Assembly (NCBI GenBank): GCA_964567755.1
Contig: CAZMNW010000007.1
Location: 1 to 64,000, forward strand
Origin: DASRJW01 sp964567755
GTDB lineage: Bacteria > Krumholzibacteriota > Krumholzibacteriia > G020349025
DNA length: 64,000 nt
Direction: 5' to 3'
Shown: one piece after another, positions 45,138 through 54,338 of the stretch
Numbering within the stretch: position 1 is the first letter of the stretch
Layout: every line of letters starts with the position of its first letter
The notes under the pieces: model-generated
The model's database searches: none
What the model was told of the DNA's origin: nothing
The model's input: only the letters and a program-made list of their open reading frames with translations
Program-made: the position numbers and the translations under genes

Positions 45138-46891
45138 GCGCGGGTCCGCACCTTCGCCTGGCGCAGAACGAGCCACACGGCGAGAGAAAGCAATGCCGCG
45201 CCACCGATTCCGAGATAGAACGCGCCAGTGCGGTAGAGCGGCGGCAAGCGCAGCACATGCACGCGTTCGCGCGTGCGGTGCATGCGGGCATCGCGATCGT
45301 AGGCCGTGAGCCACACCTCGTTCTCCCCGGGTTGCAACGGCACCACGACCGCGAACGCCAGCTTCCGGGTCGAATCGGCTTCCGCAGGCTCGGGGCGAAC
45401 CGTGAGCGGCTGGCCCGACGCATCGCGCAGCAGCGCGCCGTTCACCTCGAGCTCGATACGCTCGATCCCGACATCGTCTCCGACTTGCCCCGAGAGCTCG
45501 ATGCGATCCGCGCGCACCGCCACGCGTGCCGCTTTGGGGTCACGCATCGCGAACACGGGAGCCGCCGTGTGCACGACGACGTGTTCGACGACGCTCGGAA
45601 TCGTGTTCGCCCGCGTGGCTTCTTTCTCGCCCCGGCCAGCCAATTCCTCCGCGGTCTTCTGCGCCCAAGCTGCAGCGCTCGCCAGTCTCGGATCGAGCGC
45701 GGCCGCGGCGCGAAACCGAGCCAGCGCTGCCTGCTTGGCGCCTGCCACGTAGAGATCCAGTCCTTCGCGAAAACGATTCTCCGCCTCGCCGACAACCGGC
45801 ACGAATTGAGGGCTCGGGTGCGCGCGGAACCACGATTCCAGGAACAACAGCCGGCCATCCCCAGGCGCGAGATGCTGTAACTCGCGCAACTTCACTGCCG
45901 CCTCCGCATGCTCCTGGCGCGCCACCAACGCCACGAACGCCGCAATGCGCGCCTCGAAATCCGCATCGACGACACTTCCGCCCCCAGGCGGCGGGATGTT
46001 CTGCGACGCACTGGGGCGTGGAGCCGCCGCTGGCTCGGGCGTGGCCACCGCGTCCGGGCCACCCTCCCAAGTGACGCGAGTGTCGGGGATCACCGCTTCG
46101 AGGACGAGGAACAACCGGCATGACGCGGTATCGAAACCATGGCTCTGCCAACCCGACGCAGTCGCCGTCATGTGCGGCGCGGCGAAAGCGCCGAGCGTCG
46201 CCTCCCGAGCGCGCACCTGCACGCCCACGTCGCGACGCAGCACGATGGCGAGGGACTTCGCCTCCCCGCGCAGCACCAGGCGCGTTTCACCGGGAAAAGG
46301 AGCCCCGCCCAAATCGAGTCTCGTGCGTGATCCGGACACCTGCAACACCGCACGTTCCGGACGCGCGTTCAAGAGCTTGTCGATTTCCAGCGCGCCGTCG
46401 ACCACATGCACACCCATGAGCTCGAGCCGCTGCGCACTGGGGCGCGGAAAGGTGAACCGGAGCTGCGTCGCTCGCGCGTAGACACTCAGGCCTACAAGCG
46501 GTACCCCGCCCAGATCGTAGGTGCCTCGCCCACCTTGGCTCTGCACCACCATGGCCGTTGGGGTTTCGGTGCCCAGCTCCATTTCCCACTGCTCGGACTC
46601 CGATCGCGCGGCCTCGACGAGAGAGCGGTCCCAAATGCGCAGCGTCGCCAAGCCGCCCGCCTGCAGGAAATCTACTTTCTGTGCCTGGGTCCAGCCCTTG
46701 TAGAGATACGGCGGATCGGGCCCGAGCTGCGCCCTCAGGCTCACGTCATCGCGAATGCTGTGGAGATCGACGAGAAGGAAATCGGTGCGCGTCTGGGCGA
46801 CGAGATGCTGGGCTTCGGCGCCGCGCGTGCCGAAACCGATCGCACCCGAGAGCAGACTTGCGAGGATCCGACACAGCGGTTGGCCCGTCAT
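45134..46891 (-). CDS. Hypothetical exported TPR-like protein with C-terminal anchor
   Basis: 585-residue protein with an N-terminal hydrophobic signal segment (I-L-A-S-L-L-S-G-A-I-G-F), ~300 residues of beta-rich sequence, and a proline-rich linker. A TPR-like helical part follows (A-A-V-K-L-R-E-L-Q-H-L-A-P-G and A-L-A-R-F-R-A-A-A-A-L-D-P), then an Ig-like stretch and a C-terminal transmembrane helix near 555-575 with a short basic tail. I do not recognise the family. It is translationally coupled (ATGA) to the peptidase/barrel gene, so the two products probably act together in the envelope. ATG 46891 was chosen to expose the signal segment, with GGGAG upstream. Confidence 0.72.
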   Translation of the reverse strand: MTGQPLCRILASLLSGAIGFGTRGAEAQHLVAQTRTDFLLVDLHSIRDDVSLRAQLGPDPPYLYKGWTQAQKVDFLQAGGLATLRIWDRSLVEAARSESEQWEMELGTETPTAMVVQSQGGRGTYDLGGVPLVGLSVYARATQLRFTFPRPSAQRLELMGVHVVDGALEIDKLLNARPERAVLQVSGSRTRLDLGGAPFPGETRLVLRGEAKSLAIVLRRDVGVQVRAREATLGAFAAPHMTATASGWQSHGFDTASCRLFLVLEAVIPDTRVTWEGGPDAVATPEPAAAPRPSASQNIPPPGGGSVVDADFEARIAAFVALVARQEHAEAAVKLRELQHLAPGDGRLLFLESWFRAHPSPQFVPVVGEAENRFREGLDLYVAGAKQAALARFRAAAALDPRLASAAAWAQKTAEELAGRGEKEATRANTIPSVVEHVVVHTAAPVFAMRDPKAARVAVRADRIELSGQVGDDVGIERIELEVNGALLRDASGQPLTVRPEPAEADSTRKLAFAVVVPLQPGENEVWLTAYDRDARMHRTRERVHVLRLPPLYRTGAFYLGIGGAALLSLAVWLVLRQAKVRTRA

Positions 46892-47050
46892 CTCGAGATC
46901 TCCCGCCCGCTCCTGTCGCCGCGACGCGCAGTATATCGGATCATCCCGCGACCTGCACGCTTCCGGTTTCCCTGGTTTCACAGCCGGCGACCTTGCTAGA
47001 CTGCGCAGCCCGATCGCGGCCGGCCTCACCCTCGGCCCTCGACGACTGGA

Positions 47051-48049
47051 GTGAATCGAAACGTGTCGCGCCGAGCTCTAGGATCTGCAACCAGTCGACG
47101 ACACTTCCTCGAGCTCTGGGCGCTGGGCTTGCCGACATTTACATTGGCGCATCGCGCCGCGGCGCAATCGCCACCGCCCCAGGACCCGCCGCGCCGCCCG
47201 CTCGTCGTTTCGACCTGGACGCATGGTCTCGCCGCCAATGAAGCGGCGTGGGCGATCTTGGCACACCAGGGTCGCGCCCTCGACGCCGTCGAAGCCGGCG
47301 TGCGCGTCTCCGAAGCCGACCCCAACGTCGACTCCGTCGGCCTCGGCGGCCTCCCCGATCGCGACGGCCACGTGACGCTGGATGCATGCATCATGAACGA
47401 ACGTGGCGAATGCGGTTCCGTCGCCTGCATCGAGCACATCAAGCACCCGACCTCGGTCGCGCGCCTGGTGATGGAACGCACCCCGCACGTCATGCTCGTC
47501 GGCGAGGGAGCGTTGCGCTTCGCGCGCGAACAAGGCTTTGCGCCGGAAGATCTGCTGACTCCGCGGGCCAAGGCAGCATGGGAACAGTGGCGGAAGCAGC
47601 GTGGCAAACTATCCCCGCGTTCGCATGACACCATCGGCATGGTGGCCGTGGATGCAGAGGGAAGGCTCGGCGGCGCGTGCACGACCAGCGGCCTGGCCTT
47701 CAAGATGCACGGCCGCGTCGGTGACTCCCCACTCATCGGCGCCGGTCTCTACGTCGACAACGAAGTCGGCGCCGCGTGCGCCACCGGTCTCGGCGAGGCG
47801 GTGATCCGCATGTTGGGCAGCTTTCTCATCGTCGAGCTCATGCGGCGCGGGCTGTCTCCGGCCGAAGCCTGTCGCGAAGCGGTCGCGCGCATCGTCACCC
47901 GCACTCCCGACGATGGCAGTCTGCAAGTCGGCTTCCTCGCCATCGACAAGCGCGGCGAGATCGGCGCCTGCAGCGTTCGTCCCGGGTTCCAGTATGCGGT
48001 GCACGACGCCGCAGGCAATACGTTGCACGATGCCAGCAGCTGGCATTAG
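47051..48049 (+). CDS. Exported aspartylglucosaminidase-like Ntn hydrolase
   Basis: 332-residue member of the isoaspartyl peptidase/asparaginase superfamily, closest to N4-(beta-N-acetylglucosaminyl)-L-asparaginase. The self-cleavage site is H-D-T-I-G-M, with T194 as the nucleophile exposed after autoprocessing. Downstream G-A-G-L-Y and A-T-G-L-G-E bind substrate. A twin-arginine-like signal S-R-R-H-F-L lies at residues 15-20, followed by a hydrophobic stretch and A-A-A-Q, so it is probably exported. Start is GTG 47051; GTG 47063 has a better-placed GGAG and is equally possible. Same direction as the TerC gene 14 bases away. Confidence 0.87.
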   Translation: MNRNVSRRALGSATSRRHFLELWALGLPTFTLAHRAAAQSPPPQDPPRRPLVVSTWTHGLAANEAAWAILAHQGRALDAVEAGVRVSEADPNVDSVGLGGLPDRDGHVTLDACIMNERGECGSVACIEHIKHPTSVARLVMERTPHVMLVGEGALRFAREQGFAPEDLLTPRAKAAWEQWRKQRGKLSPRSHDTIGMVAVDAEGRLGGACTTSGLAFKMHGRVGDSPLIGAGLYVDNEVGAACATGLGEAVIRMLGSFLIVELMRRGLSPAEACREAVARIVTRTPDDGSLQVGFLAIDKRGEIGACSVRPGFQYAVHDAAGNTLHDASSWH

Positions 48050-48063
48050 CGGCTTGGAGAGCG

Positions 48064-49032
48064 ATGGATTGGTTCCTGATCGGATTCCTGATCTTCGTGC
48101 TCTCGGTGCTGGCGCTCGACCTCGGCGTCTTCCACCGTCACGCACGTGTCGTCCCCGTGCGCGAGGCCCTGGCGTGGACCTCGGTCTGGATCGGCTTGGC
48201 GCTGCTCTTCAACGTGCTCGTCTACTTCATGTACGAGCACCACTGGCTCGGCATGGGGTTGCAACCGGGACAGGAACCGACGGGCCAGCGCGCGGCACTG
48301 CAGTTTCTCACCGGCTACATCGTCGAAGAGTCACTCAGCCTGGACAACGTGTTCGTGATCGCTCTCATCTTCGATCATTTCAAGATCCCCACCCTGTATC
48401 AGCACCGCGTGCTCTTCTGGGGCATCATCGGCGCCATCCTCATGCGCGGCGCCATGATCGCCGCCGGCATCGCGCTCATCCGGCGCTTCGAGTGGATCAT
48501 CTACATCTTCGGCGTGTTCCTCGTGCTCACGGCGATCAAGATGATCTTCACCCGACAGGAGACTTTCGAACCGGAGAAAAACCTGCTCTTCCGCCTCGCC
48601 CGGCGCATCTTTCCCGTGTCGTCGCGAATCGATGGCGAGAAATTCTTCAGCCGCATTGACGGCAAGCGCGCGATCACGCCGTTGTTCCTGGTGCTGGTCC
48701 TCGTCGAAAGCAGCGATGTCCTGTTCGCGGTCGATTCCATCCCCGCCATCTTCGCCATCACCCAGGATCCATTCATCGTCTTCACGTCCAATATCTTCGC
48801 CATTTTGGGCTTGCGTTCGATGTATTTCCTCATGGTCGGGGCCATGGAAAAATTCCGCTATCTCAAGACGAGCCTCGCATTCGTTCTCGTCTTCATCGGC
48901 CTGAAAATGCTGCTCTCACACCATCACCCCATTCCCATCCTGGTTTCCCTGCCGGTGATTCTGGGGATCCTGCTGCTGGGAGTCGTGGTGTCGCTGTTCG
49001 CCGCGCGACGCGAAACTGCCCGCACGCGCTGA
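48064..49032 (+). CDS. TerC-family membrane protein
   Basis: 322-residue polytopic membrane protein of the TerC/Alx family. Nine or so hydrophobic helices contain the conserved acidic intramembrane patches: L-D-L-G-V-F-H-R near the start, E-E-S-L-S-L-D-N-V-F near residue 93 and L-V-E-S-S-D-V-L-F-A-V-D-S-I near 216. Family members are linked to tellurite resistance, manganese export and metalation of exported enzymes. No yybP-ykoY-type riboswitch can be seen in the short upstream gap. ATG 48064 has GGAGAG close upstream. Confidence 0.92.
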   Translation: MDWFLIGFLIFVLSVLALDLGVFHRHARVVPVREALAWTSVWIGLALLFNVLVYFMYEHHWLGMGLQPGQEPTGQRAALQFLTGYIVEESLSLDNVFVIALIFDHFKIPTLYQHRVLFWGIIGAILMRGAMIAAGIALIRRFEWIIYIFGVFLVLTAIKMIFTRQETFEPEKNLLFRLARRIFPVSSRIDGEKFFSRIDGKRAITPLFLVLVLVESSDVLFAVDSIPAIFAITQDPFIVFTSNIFAILGLRSMYFLMVGAMEKFRYLKTSLAFVLVFIGLKMLLSHHHPIPILVSLPVILGILLLGVVVSLFAARRETARTR

Positions 49033-49146
49033 GGGCCGGATCTCCCTCCACTCGCCTCGCGCGCGTCTGGACGCCTGCACCACGTGGGCGTATGCTCTAC
49101 TCAGCCCCGCCAATCGAGCCGGCTACCAAGTCCCGGGAGGGCTGTG

Positions 49147-50016
49147 ATGCGACACCGAACCCGTTTTTCGCCAACCGCCGCACTCGTCGGCCTGGCACTC
49201 GTGGCGCCGAGCTTCGCCTCGGATCACGACGACACCAACGAACTCAAGGCGCGGATGCGCCACGACGCACGTCTCACCGATCTGCACGTCTTCACCCGAG
49301 GCGACCAGCTGGTGCTGTCGCTGTGCAGTAATCCGACCATCCCGATCGGCGCGACGCAGTACTCCTTTCCCGCCGATCTCACGTTGCGCTTCGCCATCGA
49401 CAACGACAGCGCCGTACACTTCGACGACGCCAGTGATCTCGCCCAGTATGGCGGCACGATCGTCACCCCGGAACACATCGAAGAAGATTTCGTCTTCGAG
49501 ATCACCTTCGACAAGCAGAGCGGCGGTCGCCTGCGCACCCAAGGCCTGCGCGGCAACATCGACAAGCAGGTGCATTTCTTCTCCGGGTTGCGCGATGACC
49601 CGTTCATCCGCGGACCGCGCATTGGACGCAACGTCGCCGCGGTCGTCGTCGAGCTGCCGCTCGCGGCAGTGCTCGGCACCCAATCGACACTCCTGGTGTG
49701 GGCAACGTCGAAAGTCCCCGAGATCTACGGCCCGGTGGCGGACCTGGCCGGGCGGTCGCTGCGCAGCCAGATGCCCGAGAATCTGGCGCTCAACACGCTC
49801 AGCCCACGCGATCACATGCAGGAGGCGGGCGTGCCACCCGATGTCGTGATTTTCGACACCTCGCGTCCCTGTGTGTTTCCGAATGGACGCGATTTGAACG
49901 ACGACGTCGTCACCATGGTGAACGATGACCGCATTCTCGCCAACGACGCTCCGTTCCCGAGCGGCAACGACGTGCCGTTCCTGGACACGTTCCCGTATCT
50001 GGCGCCACCGCAGTAG
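49147..50016 (+). CDS. Exported DUF4331-like protein
   Basis: 289-residue exported protein. A signal peptide covers about residues 1-25 (A-A-L-V-G-L-A-L-V-A-P-S-F-A). The rest is beta-rich and ends with G-R-D-L-N-D-D-V-V...F-P-Y-L-A-P-P, typical of the DUF4331 family C-terminus. The function of that family is unknown. ATG 49147 has GGGAGG upstream. It stands alone between TerC and the electron-transfer cluster, with no overlap to either; a periplasmic or surface role is inferred from the signal peptide. Confidence 0.78.
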   Translation: MRHRTRFSPTAALVGLALVAPSFASDHDDTNELKARMRHDARLTDLHVFTRGDQLVLSLCSNPTIPIGATQYSFPADLTLRFAIDNDSAVHFDDASDLAQYGGTIVTPEHIEEDFVFEITFDKQSGGRLRTQGLRGNIDKQVHFFSGLRDDPFIRGPRIGRNVAAVVVELPLAAVLGTQSTLLVWATSKVPEIYGPVADLAGRSLRSQMPENLALNTLSPRDHMQEAGVPPDVVIFDTSRPCVFPNGRDLNDDVVTMVNDDRILANDAPFPSGNDVPFLDTFPYLAPPQ

Positions 50017-50277
50017 GGACATCGACGACGAGTGACGAACCGTCGCGCACTGGACTTGCGCCATGAGCGGGTCCTATGATTCCCCGGCTTGCCGGATCGG
50101 AGCCCAATCCGCCACGCATGGGTGAGAAAGCGTTGCGGCGCCGGATCCGCCACGATTCATCATACTTCTCGAGTTGTTGAGTTTTTGTACACAATTTGGG
50201 ATCCTCCGCGGGCTCCGAGTGGCCGAAACCTTGCTCGTCCAGAGGCATCCACTCGGGCCCCCTGCGAGAGAGGCATC
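50017..50277 (+). promoter_or_regulatory. Leader region of the electron-transfer operon
   Basis: A 261-base gap ahead of the five-gene cluster. Around 50160-50200 it turns AT-rich, unlike its surroundings, with TTGTTGAGTTTTTGTACACA; the core TTGT-AC-ACAA is a short inverted repeat. This is the likeliest promoter/operator of the operon. No consensus FNR site or convincing -35/-10 pair could be matched. Confidence 0.35.
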
Positions 50278-51615
50278 TTGGGAATCGACTCGACCACACT
50301 CGGCATCCTCGTCACCCTCGGGCCCGCCGCCGCATTCGGCGTCACGCGCGAAGTGCGCCGGCGCCGTGCCGCCCGGGCCGCGCTGGACCGGGCTTCCGCC
50401 CTCGGTCTCGACCAGCCCATGTCGCTGCATCCGGCCATCGACCCGAGTCGATGCATCGGTTGCGGCAGCTGCGTCGACGCCTGCCCGGAGGACGGCGTGC
50501 TGCAGCTCGTCGATGGCCGCGCGCGCCTGGTCAACGCGACGCATTGCATCGGTCACGGCCTCTGCAAGGCGGCGTGCTGTAACGACGCCATCGAGCTGGT
50601 CTTCGGCACCGAGAAACGCGGCATCCAGCTCCCGGAGGTCGGTGGTGACTACCAATCGAACGTCCCGGGCTTGTACATCGTGGGCGAGCTGGGCGGCATG
50701 GGACTCATCCGCAACGCCATGTCCCAAGGCCTGCAAGCGGTGGCGAACTTGAGTCGTGAGCCGTTTTCCGCGTCTCGGTCGCAGAGCATCGACGTCGCCA
50801 TCATCGGCGCCGGTCCGGCAGGAATTGCCGCCGCTCTCGCCTGCCGCGAACGCGGTCTTTCGCACCTGATTCTCGATCAGGATGGCCTCGGGGGCAGCGT
50901 CAATCACTATCCCCGGCGCAAGTTGGTCATGACCGCGCCCGTCGAGCTTCCCATTGTCGGCCGGTTCCATTACCGCGAAATCGGCAAGGAGCAGCTGCTC
51001 GAGACCTGGCAGCGCATCGTGCGTCAGGCCCGCTTGGAAGTGCGGGCACCTTGGCGCGTCACCGACGTGCGGCGCGAAAGCAACGGTTTCCGCCTCGTCG
51101 GCACGCAGGATGAGGTGCGCGCTCAGCGCGTCGTGCTCGCCATCGGTCGCCGCGGATCGCCGCGCAAGCTCGGTGTGCCTGGCGAGGACTCGCCCAAAGT
51201 CGCGTATCGACTGCTCGAGCCCGAGCCATTCGCGGGGTTGCAGGTCCTGGTCGTCGGCGGTGGCAACAGTGCCGTCGAGATCGCGCTCGCGCTCGCCGAC
51301 GCCGGGGCGAACATCACTCTATCGTACCGCGGCACGGCGTTCGGGCGCGTCGCGCCCGAGAACCTGGCTCGGCTGCAACAAGTCGGCGCCCCGCGGCTCT
51401 GCGTGTTGCTCGAGTCCGAGGTCCAGCGCATCGAAGCGGACGCAGTCATCATGCGCACCAGCGCTGGCGACAGCCGCATCGCCAACGATCAGGTATTTGC
51501 CGCCATCGGCGGCGAACTGCCGACGCAGTTTCTCGACAGGATCGGCGTCGCCATGAGCTGGCACCATGGAGCTTCGCGACGGAAGCATCCCCAGCATGCG
51601 GACCGGCAGCCATGA
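50278..51615 (+). CDS. Membrane-anchored ferredoxin / FAD-NAD(P) oxidoreductase
   Basis: 445-residue protein, first of the electron-transfer operon. An N-terminal hydrophobic segment (residues ~7-22) precedes a ferredoxin domain: C59, C62, C65, C69 for one 4Fe-4S cluster, then C90, H93, C96, C100, where a histidine takes one cysteine place. Next is a thioredoxin-reductase-like fold with FAD motif G-A-G-P-A-G at 178-183 and NAD(P) motif G-G-G-N-S-A at 327-332. The redox C-x2-C of true thioredoxin reductase is absent, so it likely passes electrons from NAD(P)H to the Fe-S clusters and membrane. TTG start with GAGAGG upstream. Stop overlaps the next gene (ATGA). Confidence 0.85.
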   Translation: MGIDSTTLGILVTLGPAAAFGVTREVRRRRAARAALDRASALGLDQPMSLHPAIDPSRCIGCGSCVDACPEDGVLQLVDGRARLVNATHCIGHGLCKAACCNDAIELVFGTEKRGIQLPEVGGDYQSNVPGLYIVGELGGMGLIRNAMSQGLQAVANLSREPFSASRSQSIDVAIIGAGPAGIAAALACRERGLSHLILDQDGLGGSVNHYPRRKLVMTAPVELPIVGRFHYREIGKEQLLETWQRIVRQARLEVRAPWRVTDVRRESNGFRLVGTQDEVRAQRVVLAIGRRGSPRKLGVPGEDSPKVAYRLLEPEPFAGLQVLVVGGGNSAVEIALALADAGANITLSYRGTAFGRVAPENLARLQQVGAPRLCVLLESEVQRIEADAVIMRTSAGDSRIANDQVFAAIGGELPTQFLDRIGVAMSWHHGASRRKHPQHADRQP

Positions 51616-52538
51616 ACACCCTCGAGGCCTCGCATCCGGTCCAACCTCAGGCAACGTTCCGGCCTCGGCCTCGAAGCGAATCAAGTCACCTTGGCCACGG
51701 CCCATTGATCACGATCCTTTTCGCCGTCGCAGGATGCCTGCTCCTGGCCTTCCTCGGCGCTCCGTACTACCGACTCGAGCTCGCCGATCGACTGCACCAT
51801 CCGCTGCATCCGAACCTCAAGCCCAATGGGCCGGTGGGACTGCTCTACGGTTATGGAGGGACCTTCCTGCTGCTGCTGCTGGTGGCGTACTCGGCGCGCA
51901 AGCGCTGGCGTGTCCTGGCTGGGCTCGGACGACTGAACCGCTGGCTGAACGTGCACATCTTCTGCGGCATCGTCGGACCGACGTTGATCACGCTGCATTC
52001 CGGGTTCCGCATCCATGGGCTCATCGCCATCGGCTATTGGTCAATGATCGGGGTGATGGCGAGCGGCTTTGTTGGCTATTACCTCTATCGCCAGATCCCG
52101 CGCGCGTTGTCGGGCGCCGCGCTCGCAGCCGAATCGCTGCGCGGCGAAATCGATGCCCTGGATTTGGAGCTCACCCAACGCTATGGCATGACCCCGGCCG
52201 AACTGGCGACCTTACGGCAATTGGCGGGTGTCGACCGCGCCGCACGCTCGCAGCCGCTGGCGAGCTTGATGTACTTCCTGCGTCAGGACGTCGTGTTCGC
52301 CCTCGGCGCGCGGAGCGCCGGTGCGCCGCGCGGCCGCGATCGCAGCCAAACACGTGCCCTGCGTGAGCTTATGACACGACGCGTCCGCATCGAGCGGCGG
52401 CGCGCATTCCTGCGCCAGGCCGAAAGTCTGTTCGGCTACTGGCATTCCATCCACAAACCCTTCGCCATCTTGCTCTACGTCATGATGGCCGTGCACATCG
52501 GTGTCGCCATCTGGCTCGGGTATGCCTGGGCTTGGTGA
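51612..52538 (+). CDS. Cytochrome b-like membrane protein
   Basis: 308-residue inner-membrane protein with about five hydrophobic helices: residues 31-53, 76-94, 112-130, 136-158 and 283-305. Candidate heme-b ligands are H115 and H129 in the third helix, and H278, H281 and H295 near the last one. This spacing is like b561/ferric-reductase-type cytochromes. No close family is recognised. A cytoplasmic segment of ~110 residues lies between helices 4 and 5. Its ATG overlaps the stop of the flavoprotein gene and the first multiheme gene begins 22 bases later, so it is probably the inner-membrane step linking NAD(P)H oxidation to periplasmic hemes. Confidence 0.75.
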   Translation: MNTLEASHPVQPQATFRPRPRSESSHLGHGPLITILFAVAGCLLLAFLGAPYYRLELADRLHHPLHPNLKPNGPVGLLYGYGGTFLLLLLVAYSARKRWRVLAGLGRLNRWLNVHIFCGIVGPTLITLHSGFRIHGLIAIGYWSMIGVMASGFVGYYLYRQIPRALSGAALAAESLRGEIDALDLELTQRYGMTPAELATLRQLAGVDRAARSQPLASLMYFLRQDVVFALGARSAGAPRGRDRSQTRALRELMTRRVRIERRRAFLRQAESLFGYWHSIHKPFAILLYVMMAVHIGVAIWLGYAWAW

Positions 52539-52560
52539 CAAAGCCGCGGCTGGAGCCTGG

Positions 52561-54333
52561 ATGGAACGTGGGGCGAAATGGGGTCTGGCGATGCTCGCAG
52601 CTGCATCGATCGTGATGCCGGTCACCGCGCGGGGGCAATTCTCGCCGGGCAAGCTGTCGCGCGCTCATGCCGCGCTCGAGGGCACGACGCAGTGCTTCAA
52701 GTGCCACGAACCACGACGTGCCACGACGGCCGAGCGCTGCTTGGATTGCCATGGCCCGCTGGCGACTCGGATCGCGGCAGGAACGGGCTTCCACTCCACA
52801 TTGGAGACGAAGGAGCGTCAACTCTGCGGCCGCTGTCACCCGGAACATGGCGGCGAAACCGCGAAGCTGATCGCATGGCCCGGCGGTCGCGACGCGTTCG
52901 ACCATCGGCGCAGCGGATGGGAATTGGATGGCGCGCACGCCAGGCTGCGCTGCGACGACTGCCACAAGCCGGATCTCGTGCGCGACGAAGACGTACGCAC
53001 CTCGGCGAGCCTGGCGCTCGCGCGCACCCATCTCGGCCTGTCGCGGCGTTGTGCTGCATGCCATCGCGACCCGCATGCGGGGCAGTTCGACGCCACGGTG
53101 GAGAAGAACGATTGCGCTGCCTGCCATTCGAGCAGCGGATGGAAAAAACTTCGCTTCGACCATGCGGTGTCGCGATTCCCGCTCGACGGCAAACACGCGG
53201 CGCTCACCTGCGCGCGCTGCCATCCCAGCCAAGACCCGAGCGGCGCCAAGGTCGCGAGCAACACGCCGGGTGCCTTGGTGCGCTACAGACCGCTCGGGCT
53301 GGAGTGCTCGAGCTGCCACACCGACCCGCACCAGAACCGATTTGGCCCTGATTGTCGCGGCTGCCATTCGGCACGCGATTGGAAGCAGCTTCGGCTCACG
53401 AGCTTCGCGCACGACCGAACGCGCTTCGCTCTCACCGGTCGCCATGTTTCGCTCGCATGCGAGCGATGTCACTGGTCGAAGGACGCCGCAGGCAAGAAAG
53501 TCGCACCCACGACGCCCGGCGCCACGGTGCATTGGAAGCCCATTCCTTTCCAAGCCTGCACCTCCTGCCATACGGACCCGCACAAAGCTCGCTTCGGCGG
53601 CGACTGCGCCCGCTGTCACAGCGCCGGCGGTTGGAAAACCCTCGTCGCCGGTTCCTTCGACCATGATCAGACTCGCTACCCGTTGCGCGGCCGCCATCAG
53701 AACCTCGCTTGCGACAAGTGTCATCGCACGGCGGGGCAGGCTCTCGCCTTCGCCCACTGCACCGATTGCCATGCGGATGCGCACCGTGGCCAGCTGCTCG
53801 ATCGCGCCGATGGCGGCGCCTGCGAATCGTGTCACGACGTCGGCGGTTTCAAGCCGGCACGATTCGGTCCCGAGGAGCATGCGAAATCCCGCTTTGCGCT
53901 CGCCGACGCCCACCGTGCCGTCGCTTGCCTCGCTTGCCACCGGCGCATGGACACCATCCCCGGATCGGCAAAACCCGCTGCGACGACCGGGCTGCAAGTC
54001 ACGGCCGCGAGCGATATCCGCCTGCGCTTCCAAGACCGAAGCTGCGCGGGGTGCCATCCGGATCCACATGCCGGCCAGTTCGCGCGGGATGGAAGCGTCG
54101 ATTGTGCGCGTTGCCACGGTGCCAAGTCATGGCGCATCGCGCGATTCGACCACGACGCGACACGTTTCCGTCTCGACGGCGCCCATGCACGCACGCGCTG
54201 CGCCGCGTGCCACCCCGCTGAAACGAAGGGCGGTCGTGGCGTCGTTCGCTACCGTCCGCTCGATGTTGCATGTCGCGCCTGCCATGCGGACAAGGTGCCG
54301 ATGGCGGGCGGGAGCAGCCAGGAACGGAAGTGA
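52561..54333 (+). CDS. Multiheme cytochrome c, 20 CxxCH motifs
   Basis: 590-residue exported cytochrome. The signal peptide covers about residues 1-25 (W-G-L-A-M-L-A-A-A-S-I-V-M). I count twenty C-x-x-C-H heme sites, about one per 28 residues. A recurring module F-D-H-x3-(T/S)-R-(F/Y)-x-L-x-G-x-H-x4-C-x-x-C-H appears several times; its histidines are likely second heme ligands. Paired C-x-x-C-H-x-D-P-H modules alternate with it. It would form a periplasmic heme wire. ATG 52561 has GGAG 5 bases upstream; the open frame extends to 52501 but would overlap the previous gene and spoil the signal. The next cytochrome gene starts 5 bases after the stop. Confidence 0.92.
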   Translation: MERGAKWGLAMLAAASIVMPVTARGQFSPGKLSRAHAALEGTTQCFKCHEPRRATTAERCLDCHGPLATRIAAGTGFHSTLETKERQLCGRCHPEHGGETAKLIAWPGGRDAFDHRRSGWELDGAHARLRCDDCHKPDLVRDEDVRTSASLALARTHLGLSRRCAACHRDPHAGQFDATVEKNDCAACHSSSGWKKLRFDHAVSRFPLDGKHAALTCARCHPSQDPSGAKVASNTPGALVRYRPLGLECSSCHTDPHQNRFGPDCRGCHSARDWKQLRLTSFAHDRTRFALTGRHVSLACERCHWSKDAAGKKVAPTTPGATVHWKPIPFQACTSCHTDPHKARFGGDCARCHSAGGWKTLVAGSFDHDQTRYPLRGRHQNLACDKCHRTAGQALAFAHCTDCHADAHRGQLLDRADGGACESCHDVGGFKPARFGPEEHAKSRFALADAHRAVACLACHRRMDTIPGSAKPAATTGLQVTAASDIRLRFQDRSCAGCHPDPHAGQFARDGSVDCARCHGAKSWRIARFDHDATRFRLDGAHARTRCAACHPAETKGGRGVVRYRPLDVACRACHADKVPMAGGSSQERK

Positions 54334-54338
54334 GGCCA

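Noticed and set aside
48050..48063. Manganese riboswitch (yybP-ykoY type) ahead of the TerC gene
   Set aside because: Only 14 bases separate the genes, and the upstream coding sequence shows no such fold.
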